Source: Kingella_B sp963529665 (GTDB taxonomy: Bacteria; Pseudomonadota; Gammaproteobacteria; Burkholderiales; Neisseriaceae). Taken from it: a DNA stretch of 64,000 bases. The stretch is from the NCBI GenBank assembly GCA_963529665.1, contig CAUSAG010000003.1:62001-126000 (forward strand), given 5' to 3'. Shown in pieces: positions 49,749-57,182 of the stretch. How positions within the stretch are numbered: position 1 is the stretch's first letter; every line of letters begins with the position of its first letter. Under the pieces are notes generated by a model. The model had not been told where the DNA came from and made no database searches. It saw nothing but the letters and a program-made list of their open reading frames with translations. Made by a program: the position numbers and the translations under genes.

Positions 49749-50792
49749 ATGAACTACCGCAACGAATCCACCCAATCGCCGCCACGCGAATTTGTTTTTG
49801 TAAACGAAACTTCGGCGAGCCACATTATTCAGGCTGCTCAGCAAAACATCGCCACCGTGTGGCGCGGCGATTTTCACAACGCCAAACAAGTGTTGGCAGC
49901 AATCAAAAAACGCCTGAAAACCAAGCCCAAAGCCACAGCCCAAGCCCAAGCCGAAACAGACCCTGCCACCGCGTTTCACAAACATCGCTTGGCGCAATCA
50001 CAAGCCAGCCGCGTTGCCAATGCCTTGTGCGTGGAAATTGGCGCGGGCTTTGTTTTGGATTTACCGCGCGCGCCCAATATTCAGGCTGCTCTGCGCGATA
50101 TGTACGACGTTGAAAATAATGAGCCTTTTATTCTGCCGCTGGCGCAGTTGCTCGGCTTTATCGGCGCGCACGAATGGCATAAAAAAGGCGTTTTCATCCC
50201 CGAATTAGATGGCGCGATTCATGTGCCCTTTGGCGTGTTTTCGCCGATTCGTGGCGAATATTTATCGCTGATTGCCCAAGCCAAGCTGCCTGAAAACGCC
50301 CAAACCGCGCTGGATATTGGCACGGGCAGCGGCGTGATTGCTGCTTTGCTCGCCAAGCGTGGCATAGCCAATATCATCGCCACCGACACCAATTCACGTG
50401 CCACCGCCTGCGCACAAAGCAACATCGCGCGGCTTGGGTTTGGCTCGCAAGTTCAAGTGTTGCAACAAGATTTGTTTGGCGAACACACGGCAGATTTAAT
50501 CGTTTGCAATCCGCCGTGGCTGCCTGCCAAGCCCACTTCCGCCGTGGAAACCGCGCTATACGACCCCAAACACGCCATGTTGCACGCCTTTTTGCGCGGC
50601 GCATCCAACCATTTGGCGCAAGGCGGGCAAGTTTGGCTGGTGATGTCAAACCTTGCCGAGCTGCTTGGCTTGCGCGGCGAACACGACTTGCCCAACTGGT
50701 TTGCCCAATATGGTTGGCGCGTTTCAGGCAGCCTGAAAACCACGCCGCAGCACCGCAAAGCCAGCGACAGCAACGACCCGCTCGCCTTCTGA
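49749..50792 (+). CDS. Class I SAM methyltransferase with NPPW motif
   Basis: 347 residues from the ATG at 49749. The SAM motif is ALDIGTGSGVIAALLA and the catalytic motif NPPW (IVCNPPWLPAKP), typical of N-methyltransferases acting on bases or glutamine amides (RsmC, PrmC and relatives). The front 150 residues form a helical substrate domain. Three DUS are read in frame (HIIQAAQQ, NIQAALRD and GSLKTT). The exact substrate is unknown. Confidence 0.75.
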   Translation: MNYRNESTQSPPREFVFVNETSASHIIQAAQQNIATVWRGDFHNAKQVLAAIKKRLKTKPKATAQAQAETDPATAFHKHRLAQSQASRVANALCVEIGAGFVLDLPRAPNIQAALRDMYDVENNEPFILPLAQLLGFIGAHEWHKKGVFIPELDGAIHVPFGVFSPIRGEYLSLIAQAKLPENAQTALDIGTGSGVIAALLAKRGIANIIATDTNSRATACAQSNIARLGFGSQVQVLQQDLFGEHTADLIVCNPPWLPAKPTSAVETALYDPKHAMLHAFLRGASNHLAQGGQVWLVMSNLAELLGLRGEHDLPNWFAQYGWRVSGSLKTTPQHRKASDSNDPLAF

Positions 50793-51166
50793 AAACCCAA
50801 TAATAGGCAGCCTGAAAACGGTTTTGGCTTCGCAGAAGTTTGTGAACCCGTTTTCAGGCTGCCTTTTTGCGGCTGGGGTGCGTTGGTGTATTTTGTTGTT
50901 GTTAAAAGATTGCGTTTGGCAGAACAAAGGGACAAGCGGTTTTAAGCGGATGGGGCAATGCAAAGATAAGGCAGCCTGAAAGCGTGTTGGGACGTTTCAG
51001 GCTGCTTTTTTTGTGGTTGGGATAAACGGTGCTAGCGCGTTGCGTTCGGGCGGCGTTTTAACTTCGTTGAAGCCTGCGGCATACCACTTTGTTTCTAAAT
51101 CAAAGATTGGGACAAAGGGGCAAGGCTGCCGTTGCGCTGGCGACGTGGGCAATGTTGGCAAGGAGA
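50793..51166. other. 374 bp gap before the pse genes
   Basis: No gene found. It contains an inverted DUS pair around a GCTTCGCAGAAGTTTG unit (50803-50868), another inverted pair (50969-51013), and copy 3 of the CAAATCAAAGATTTGG-type repeat. Confidence 0.65.
51082..51130 (+). repeat. CAAATCAAAGATTTGG / AAAGGGGCAAGGCTGCC repeat, copy 3
   Basis: ATACCACTTTGTTTCTAAAT then CAAAGATTGGGACAAAGGGGCAAGGCTGCC. The core palindrome is slightly decayed. Confidence 0.65.
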
Positions 51167-52795
51167 TTATTGCCAGCTTTGCTCGGCGCTTAGGATGAAG
51201 GGGACGATGTGCTCTTCGTGCAGGCTGTTTTCAGGCTGCCTGAAACTGAGTTTGCGGTGTAGGGCGATGCTGGCGGTGTTGTGTGCTAGGGCTTGCCCGT
51301 GGACGATGCTTGCGCCCAGTTCGCCAAAGGCGCGTTGCAGCAGTAGGTTGCATAGGATGCTGCCGTTGCCGCTGTCGCGTGGGCAATCGGGGGCGAGGTA
51401 GAAGCCCCATTCGTATTGGTTTGGGGCGATGCGTTTCAGGCTGCCGTAACCTTGGGGGGTGTCGTTTAGGGTGTAAACGTACATTTTGAAGGCGGGGTTG
51501 TTGAGCTGTTGGGCGAACCATGTTTGGTGTTGAGGCAGGGGGATGGGATCGGGGTTGAACATCATTTGGCGGATGCTGGGGTGGTTGCGCCATGTGTGGA
51601 TGAGTGTGCTGTCGGCGGCGGTGGCGGGGCGGAGGTTGGCTTGGGGTGCGGCGCTGCGTTGGGCGATGTGTCGGGCGACGCGGTTGGCGCCGTGGGCATC
51701 GCAGAGTTGGGCGGCGGTTTGGCTGATGCGTTGTTGGTTTTCAGGCTGCATCATTTGGGCGATGGCGGCTTGGAAGGCGGGGCGGGGGATTTGGCTGGCT
51801 TCTAGGGCGAGGGCGGCGCCTGCGCTTTGCAGTTGGGCGGCGATGGGGCGTTGGTTGTCGGCGATGGTGATGAGCAGGGTGGGCAGCCCGAGGGCGCAGC
51901 GCTCCCATGATGTGCTGCCTGCGGCGCCGATTGCCCATGTGGCTTGGCTCATCAGCGCTGCCATGTTATTAGCGTTGGCGATGACTTGGCTGGGGTAGGG
52001 GGCGTGGGCGGCGTGTTGTTGCACGCTGGCGAGATGGGGGGCGGTGGCGCCCATGATGATGGTGGTGCGGAAGGGGGCGGTATCGGTTTTCAGGCTGCCT
52101 GAAACGTAATCAGACAGGGCTTGCAACACGGCGAGCGTGTGGTTGTCTTTATCCACGCCACCGAGGTTAATCAGGATATTTTGGTTTTCAGGTTGCCTGA
52201 GCGCGGTGCGGTTTTGCAAACTGGCGGCGCGGTGTTGGGCGAATTCGTCGCGCAGTAGGGCGTAGCGCGTTCCTGCGAGAATGTGGCAGCTTGGGGGAAC
52301 AAGGTGGGTGTAGTCGCTGGCGTGGTGGGCGTGGTTTTGGTCTAGTAGCAAATCGGCGTCGTGGGGGCGGTCGTGTAGGTCGTCGATGACCATGATTTTG
52401 CTGTGGCAGATTCTGCGGGCAGCGCGTTGCCATGCGGCGGATAGGGCGTAGTGGTCGCAGATAATCCAGTCGGGCGCAAGGTGGCGGATATGGGGGGCGC
52501 AGTCGGCAAGGTCTTGTGCTTGGCTGGTGCCGAGCCATGCGGCATGGGCGGTGATGTCGGCGGGATTTTCAGGCTGCCTTTTGGTGCCAAAGGGGACGAC
52601 ATTGCTAGGCGGGGGCAGCGCAATGCAGTCAAAGCCTTGCTGGCGGATAAGCGGGGCGAGATGCCCGAGATTGGTGCGGCTGATGAAGGTGATGTGGTGG
52701 TTGTATTGGCGCAGTTGTTGGGCGAGGGTGAGGCAGCGCATGATGTGTCCGCTGCCGATTTGCAGCGATGCGTCTGCGCGGATAAGGAATTTCAT
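51167..52795 (-). CDS. PseG-PseH fusion for pseudaminic acid synthesis
   Basis: 542 residues from the ATG at 52793-52795 (AAAGGTT upstream). Residues 1 to about 350 are PseG, the hydrolase that removes UDP: MKFLIRADASLQIGSGHIMR, then the glycosyltransferase-B-like SWERCALGLPTLLITIADNQ. Residues about 355-542 are a GNAT domain like PseH, which acetylates the 4-amino sugar: LRPATAADSTLIHTWRNHPS and QMMFNPDPIPLPQHQTWF. The two steps are consecutive in the pathway, so the fusion makes sense. It carries about six DUS or near-DUS in frame (QPEN, GSLK). Confidence 0.85.
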   Translation of the reverse strand: MKFLIRADASLQIGSGHIMRCLTLAQQLRQYNHHITFISRTNLGHLAPLIRQQGFDCIALPPPSNVVPFGTKRQPENPADITAHAAWLGTSQAQDLADCAPHIRHLAPDWIICDHYALSAAWQRAARRICHSKIMVIDDLHDRPHDADLLLDQNHAHHASDYTHLVPPSCHILAGTRYALLRDEFAQHRAASLQNRTALRQPENQNILINLGGVDKDNHTLAVLQALSDYVSGSLKTDTAPFRTTIIMGATAPHLASVQQHAAHAPYPSQVIANANNMAALMSQATWAIGAAGSTSWERCALGLPTLLITIADNQRPIAAQLQSAGAALALEASQIPRPAFQAAIAQMMQPENQQRISQTAAQLCDAHGANRVARHIAQRSAAPQANLRPATAADSTLIHTWRNHPSIRQMMFNPDPIPLPQHQTWFAQQLNNPAFKMYVYTLNDTPQGYGSLKRIAPNQYEWGFYLAPDCPRDSGNGSILCNLLLQRAFGELGASIVHGQALAHNTASIALHRKLSFRQPENSLHEEHIVPFILSAEQSWQ

Positions 52796-52830
52796 GATGT
52801 TGAACCTTTGGGGCAGCCTGAAAATAGGGT

Positions 52831-53535
52831 TTAGGGTTGTTCGCTTTCGTATGCTTGCAGTAGGCGATATAGGATTTCGGCGCGTGTCCAGTCTTCGGGG
52901 GTGTCTATGTCTTGCACGCGGTGGCGTGGGATTTTGATGCCGATGCTGCGGCTGTTGAAAATGGGTTTTTGTGCGAGCCATGCGGCGGCTGTGCCCCAGT
53001 AGAATTGCCCTGCGTCGTGCCATGCTTCTTCTAGGTCTTGGCTGCGGACGGCGAAGTTTTCGGGTTGGAACATGGCGACTTGGTTGCCCGCGTGCAGTTT
53101 TAGGGCGCGTTGGATGGGAAAGGGGAAGCTGGTGATGCTGAATGCGTAGTCGGCTTGATTTTGCGATAAGGTGGTTAAACCTTGTTGCAAATCATCGGCT
53201 TGCACGAAAGGAGCAGTGGCGTAGAGACAGCAGGCGGCACTGTCTTGCCAGCCTTGTTGTTGCATAAATTGGATGGCATGGGCGATGACCGCGCCTGTGG
53301 TGGCGTGGTCGTCGGATAGCTCGGGCGGGCGCACGAAAGGCACGCTTGCGCCGTATTGCTGGGCGATGGCGGCGATTTCGGGGTCGTCGGTGGAGACGAT
53401 GATTTGGGAGAAGCAGCCTGAAAGCTGGGCGGTGGCGATGCTGTGGGCAATCATCGGCTTGCCGTTGAAGGGTTTGATGTTTTTGCGGGGGATGCGTTTG
53501 CTGCCGCCGCGGGCGGGGATGATGCAGAGGGGCAT
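52831..53535 (-). CDS. pseF: Pseudaminic acid cytidylyltransferase PseF
   Basis: 234 residues. It activates pseudaminic acid to CMP-Pse. The nucleotide-binding opening CIIPARGGSKRIPRKNIKPF, IVSTDDPEIAAIAQ and the end HRVQDIDTPEDW mark the CMP-sialate synthetase family, and the length and wording fit PseF. A DUS is read as FQPENFA. It lies 35 nt upstream of the PseGH gene on the same strand, probably cotranscribed. PseB, PseC and PseI are not in the window. Confidence 0.88.
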   Translation of the reverse strand: MPLCIIPARGGSKRIPRKNIKPFNGKPMIAHSIATAQLSGCFSQIIVSTDDPEIAAIAQQYGASVPFVRPPELSDDHATTGAVIAHAIQFMQQQGWQDSAACCLYATAPFVQADDLQQGLTTLSQNQADYAFSITSFPFPIQRALKLHAGNQVAMFQPENFAVRSQDLEEAWHDAGQFYWGTAAAWLAQKPIFNSRSIGIKIPRHRVQDIDTPEDWTRAEILYRLLQAYESEQP

Positions 53536-53642
53536 GGGTAGGGGGCTTTCGTTGGGTTTGGGGGATTGGATTGGTAGGGTGGATTTTCAGGCTGCTGATT
53601 AGGTTAGGGGAACAATAGACAGCCTGAAAATGGGGTTGGGAT

Positions 53643-53774
53643 TTAGGGTAAATGTTGGTAGGAGTTTGTGATTTGGTTTTCAGGCTGCATCTGGGGCGCA
53701 TTAGGGCGCTGGTAATACCAAGCAATCAGCAGAACAAGCAGCAGCGCAGGCGGAATAAGATAGAGAAGTTTCAT
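53643..53774 (-). CDS. Possible 43-residue membrane peptide
   Basis: The minus strand encodes MKLLYLIPPALLLVLLIAWY followed by YQRPNAPQMQPENQITNSYQ and HLP. One membrane helix fills residues 3-20 and a DUS is read in frame as MQPEN. No good ribosome site precedes the ATG, so it may be chance. The rest of the gap 53536-53910 holds DUS and little else. Confidence 0.35.
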   Translation of the reverse strand: MKLLYLIPPALLLVLLIAWYYQRPNAPQMQPENQITNSYQHLP

Positions 53775-53910
53775 AAAGCAAACGAGTACATTAAAACAAA
53801 GGTTAAGTCGTTTTCAGGCTGCCTTTTCAGGCTGCCTTTGGCATCTCCATAAGGCAGGCATCAGCCAATCTCAACACGGCAGCCTGAAAACCATCCCCGC
53901 GCCAAATCGC

Positions 53911-55068
53911 TCATAGCTTGTGGCACATATCGCCATGCGCAAAGCCCAGCCAATCCACATCCACTTGTTTACCAAAGGCGATGACTTTAAACAATTCGCC
54001 CATTTCGTGCTGCGCAGTTAGCGTGTTCACCGCTTGGGCAGCCTGAAAATAGCTCGGCGTGTCGGTTTCGGGGAACTGCGCCGCGAGCAAATCCAAAATG
54101 CCCAAGTTGTATAAAAAAGTGGCTTGGTTGGTGTAGCCGATTAAGTCCAAGCCCGCCGCACAGCCCGCCTCGGCGATGTCGCTGAAATTAACGTGCACGG
54201 TCAAATCCGTCAGCCCCACGCGGTAAAACGGGTCGTGGATGGTGTGGTGGCGATGATGCCCAATCAGCGTGCCATCGCTGCGCTCAGGGTGGTAATACTG
54301 CGCCGCGTCAAAGCCATAATCCAGCCAAATCATCGCGCCGCGCGTGAGTTTTTCGGCAAGCGTGTGGATAAAAGCGTGTTGCGTGGGATGCAGCTCGCTG
54401 GTGTATTCGCCCGCGTTTTCAGGAAAATAATTTAAGGCAGCCTGAAAAAGATCGGGGTCAATCAATGATTGATGTTGCAGCGCAAACTGCCCGTTTTCAT
54501 ACCCAACATACACGCGCGAAAAATCGCCATTTTCGTGGCGACAAATGCGCTCGCTGGGCATCGCATCCAACACTTCATTGCCTAAAATAACACCGTCAAA
54601 CGAAGCGGGCAGGGCGGTTAAGTGCTTCACTTTATGCGCCAAATCAGGCGCGTGTTGCTGGATGTATTGGCTCTGACGCGCCGCCAATTCGGGCGACAGA
54701 TCCACAATATAATAAGTGTTCAGGCAGCCTGAAAGCGCGTTCAACAGGCTAACCGCCAAAGCCCCCGTACCCGCGCCAAACTCATACACATTGCCCGCCG
54801 TTTGCGCCAGCAGCGGCGCAATCTGCCGCGCCAAAGTTTGCCCAAACAAAGGCGACAACACAGGCGCAGTAATAAAATCGCCCGCCGCGCCAATTTTGTG
54901 CGCTCCGCCCGTGTAATAACCATAGCGCGGCGCATACAACGCCAGCTCCATAAAGCGCGAAAACGGGATTGCGCCCTGCTGGGCAATTTCATCGGCAATC
55001 ATGTGAACGAGCGCATCGCTGGCTTGCTGCTGATTGCTATCCAAATGTGGGATTTGTGGTGAAGTCAT
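53911..55068 (-). CDS. SAM-dependent methyltransferase, MidA/NDUFAF7 family
   Basis: 385 residues from the ATG at 55066-55068. IPFSRFMELALYAPRYGYY at the front, then the SAM motif YEFGAGTGALAVSLL and LGNEVLDAMP identify the DUF185/MidA family, protein arginine methyltransferases known from mitochondrial complex I assembly. The bacterial target is not established. WLDYGFDAAQYYHPERSDGTL is also typical. In-frame DUS encode LFQAAL and YFQAAQ. It diverges from mraZ. Confidence 0.85.
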   Translation of the reverse strand: MTSPQIPHLDSNQQQASDALVHMIADEIAQQGAIPFSRFMELALYAPRYGYYTGGAHKIGAAGDFITAPVLSPLFGQTLARQIAPLLAQTAGNVYEFGAGTGALAVSLLNALSGCLNTYYIVDLSPELAARQSQYIQQHAPDLAHKVKHLTALPASFDGVILGNEVLDAMPSERICRHENGDFSRVYVGYENGQFALQHQSLIDPDLFQAALNYFPENAGEYTSELHPTQHAFIHTLAEKLTRGAMIWLDYGFDAAQYYHPERSDGTLIGHHRHHTIHDPFYRVGLTDLTVHVNFSDIAEAGCAAGLDLIGYTNQATFLYNLGILDLLAAQFPETDTPSYFQAAQAVNTLTAQHEMGELFKVIAFGKQVDVDWLGFAHGDMCHKL

Positions 55069-55284
55069 AAGGTTAAATTGTGTAAAAATATAAAGCAGAA
55101 AAGCTATTATAAATGGCTTTGTTTGGGCGCGTGCAAGGAAGTGATTTGGAACGCGCTTTGTTTTTATTGGTAAAAAATTTTCCATGTTTTTTCAGGCAGC
55201 CTAAATGCGTTTTCAGGCTGCCTGAAATGCGTTGTAAGCCAAAATTCCAATCTATTTTTAAAGAGTTAATTCTATTTGGACAAT

Positions 55285-55313
55285 TTGACCCAATGCCGTT
55301 TTTTGCTTATAGT
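55285..55313 (+). promoter_or_regulatory. dcw cluster promoter
   Basis: -35 TTGACC (55285-55290), 17 bp spacer, -10 TATAGT (55308-55313). It lies directly upstream of the MraZ boxes. The rest of the gap 55069-55386 contains two DUS-rich stretches and no gene. Confidence 0.75.
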
Positions 55314-55321
55314 GTAGCCAT

Positions 55322-55350
55322 GTGGGGGGAAGTGGTGCCAAGTGGTAAAA
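55322..55350 (+). promoter_or_regulatory. MraZ operator: three GTGG boxes at 10-nt spacing
   Basis: GTGGGGGGAA, GTGGTGCCAA and GTGGTAAAAC start at 55322, 55332 and 55342, one turn of the helix apart. MraZ binds such GTGG repeats upstream of its own gene. They lie just past the -10 box, so MraZ binding would block the start of transcription. Confidence 0.85.
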
Positions 55351-55386
55351 CTTTCCCAAATTCCAAAATTTCAACCAGATTCTGTT

Positions 55387-55845
55387 ATGTTTCGCGGCTC
55401 ACACGAATTAACCCTTGATAACAAAGGACGATTGGCGATTCCAGCCAAGTTTCGTGATGCCTTGTCGCGCGATTTTGACACGCAACGCATCGTTGCCACG
55501 CTGGATAGCCGCGACCGTTTGCTGTTTTATCCCGAAGGCGAGTGGGAGAAAGTGGAGCAACAATTGTTGTCGCTCAACGTAAAAGGCAAGCCCAATTTGC
55601 AGCTTTATCAAAACTTGCTGCTGCACAACGCAGAAACGCTGGAATTGGATAGCGCGGGGCGCGTGTTGCTGCCGCAAAATCTGCGCCGTTTAGTGAATTT
55701 TGATAAAGATGTGATGCTGGTTGGGCGCGTGAATCGTCTTGAACTTTGGGGCTTGGAACAAAAAATGGCAGAAACCGAAAAAGCCTTGTCTATTGACCCC
55801 GATGAGCTGGATTTTGATTTGAGCCAAACAGATTTACAATTATGA
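55387..55845 (+). CDS. mraZ: Division/cell wall cluster regulator MraZ
   Basis: 152 residues from the ATG at 55387 (MFRGSHELTLDNKGRLAIPA). Two AbrB-like halves carry the DXXXR pairs, DNKGR and DSAGR (LELDSAGRVLLPQNL). It forms a ring that binds the GTGG operator. The GTG at 55342 is part of the operator, not a start. The last bases overlap the start codon of rsmH. Confidence 0.95.
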   Translation: MFRGSHELTLDNKGRLAIPAKFRDALSRDFDTQRIVATLDSRDRLLFYPEGEWEKVEQQLLSLNVKGKPNLQLYQNLLLHNAETLELDSAGRVLLPQNLRRLVNFDKDVMLVGRVNRLELWGLEQKMAETEKALSIDPDELDFDLSQTDLQL

Positions 55846-56816
55846 ACTTAGCTGCAAAACCTGAACCATTTCAACACATAACTGTTTTATTGAATGAGGC
55901 TGTTGATGCGCTGAATATTCAAGAAAACGGTATTTATGTGGATGGCACGTTTGGGCGCGGCGGGCATTCACGCTTGATTTTGTCTAAATTGGGCGAAAAA
56001 GGGCGGTTGGTTGTTTTTGATAAAGACCCGCAGGCGATTGCGGTGGCGCAGGATTTGGCAGCGCAAGATGCGCGAGTGAGCGTGGTGCATGATGGCTTTG
56101 CTGGTTTTCAGGCTGCCTTAAAGGCGCTGGGCATTGCCAAGATTGATGGCGCGTTGTTTGATTTGGGCATTTCTTCGCCGCAGATTGATGATGCGTCGCG
56201 CGGGTTCAGCTTTCGCTTTGATGCGTCGCTGGATATGCGGATGGATACCACGCGCGGGCAATCGGCTGCGGATTGGTTGGCAGTTGCCAGCGAAGATGAA
56301 ATACACGAGGTAATCAAGAATTATGGTGAAGAGCGGTTTAGTCGCGCGATTGCGCGTGCAATTGTCGCGCAGAGAAGTGAAGCGCCCATTGATACAACCC
56401 GCAAGCTGGCGCAAATCGCGGCGCAATGCGTCCGTACTCGCGAGCGCGGACAAGACCCTGCAACGCGAACCTTTCAAGCCGTTCGCATCTTTATTAACCG
56501 CGAGCTGGATGAAATCCAAGCGGTCTTACCGCAAGCGGTTGAGTGTTTGAATGCGGGCGGGCGATTGGCGGTAATTGCGTTTCACTCGCTAGAAGATAGA
56601 TTAGTGAAACAATTTATCCGCCAATATTCCAGCCATGCGCCGTTGCCCAAATGGGCGATGGTGCGCGAAGCAGATTTGCCGCAGCCGCCTTTGCGCGCAA
56701 TCGGCAAGGCGATTAAGGCAAATGAGACAGAAGTTTTGGCGAATCCGCGCGCGCGTTCTGCGGTGTTGCGTGTGGCAGAGCGTACAACGGGGCAATTTGA
56801 TTTTCAGGCTGCCTGA
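55842..56816 (+). CDS. rsmH: 16S rRNA m4C1402 methyltransferase RsmH
   Basis: 324 residues. It adds the N4 methyl of cytidine 1402. The front reads HITVLLNEAVDAL and YVDGTFGRGGHSRLIL (SAM site), then LFDLGISSPQIDDASRGFSF and AFHSLEDRLVK. The ATG overlaps the mraZ stop (ATGA). A DUS is read as GFQAALKA and another closes the gene (DFQAA). Confidence 0.97.
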   Translation: MNLAAKPEPFQHITVLLNEAVDALNIQENGIYVDGTFGRGGHSRLILSKLGEKGRLVVFDKDPQAIAVAQDLAAQDARVSVVHDGFAGFQAALKALGIAKIDGALFDLGISSPQIDDASRGFSFRFDASLDMRMDTTRGQSAADWLAVASEDEIHEVIKNYGEERFSRAIARAIVAQRSEAPIDTTRKLAQIAAQCVRTRERGQDPATRTFQAVRIFINRELDEIQAVLPQAVECLNAGGRLAVIAFHSLEDRLVKQFIRQYSSHAPLPKWAMVREADLPQPPLRAIGKAIKANETEVLANPRARSAVLRVAERTTGQFDFQAA

Positions 56817-56839
56817 ATATTATTGACTGGAATGTAAAG

Positions 56840-57097
56840 ATGTCTAAATTGAATTTTATTTTGCTGGTTTCCGTAACGCTTTCGGCGTTGTATGTAACCG
56901 ATTTGCAGATGGGGATTAAGCGGCAAACGCATCTTTATGGCAAGGGGCAAGAAGAGAAAATACGGTTGAATCAAGACCATGCCGAGCTGGTTTACGAACA
57001 AAGCAAGTTGTCTGATTCCAAACAAGTGGCACGCGCCGCCGAGAAAATGAAAATGAGGCTGCCAACAGCAGAAAATACGGTGGCTGTTGGTTATTAA
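56840..57097 (+). CDS. ftsL: Cell division protein FtsL
   Basis: 85 residues: a short cytoplasmic start, one membrane helix (about 4-20, LNFILLVSVTLSALYVTDL), and a periplasmic coiled coil. FtsL bridges FtsQ/FtsB and the septal synthase. GGAATG 8 nt upstream is the ribosome site. Weakly conserved in sequence; the assignment also rests on its place between rsmH and penA. Confidence 0.9.
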   Translation: MSKLNFILLVSVTLSALYVTDLQMGIKRQTHLYGKGQEEKIRLNQDHAELVYEQSKLSDSKQVARAAEKMKMRLPTAENTVAVGY

Positions 57098-57182
57098 GCA
57101 ATTGACAATCATCACGGTTGTTTTATCCATGCTGTTATCCATGCAGGTTTCTAAAAATAAATAAGCAGTTAAGAAGAAAACG

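Noticed and set aside
53652..53852. Plus-strand frame of 66 codons near the pse genes
   Set aside because: It consists mainly of DUS translation (RLP, FSGCL) and has no ribosome site.
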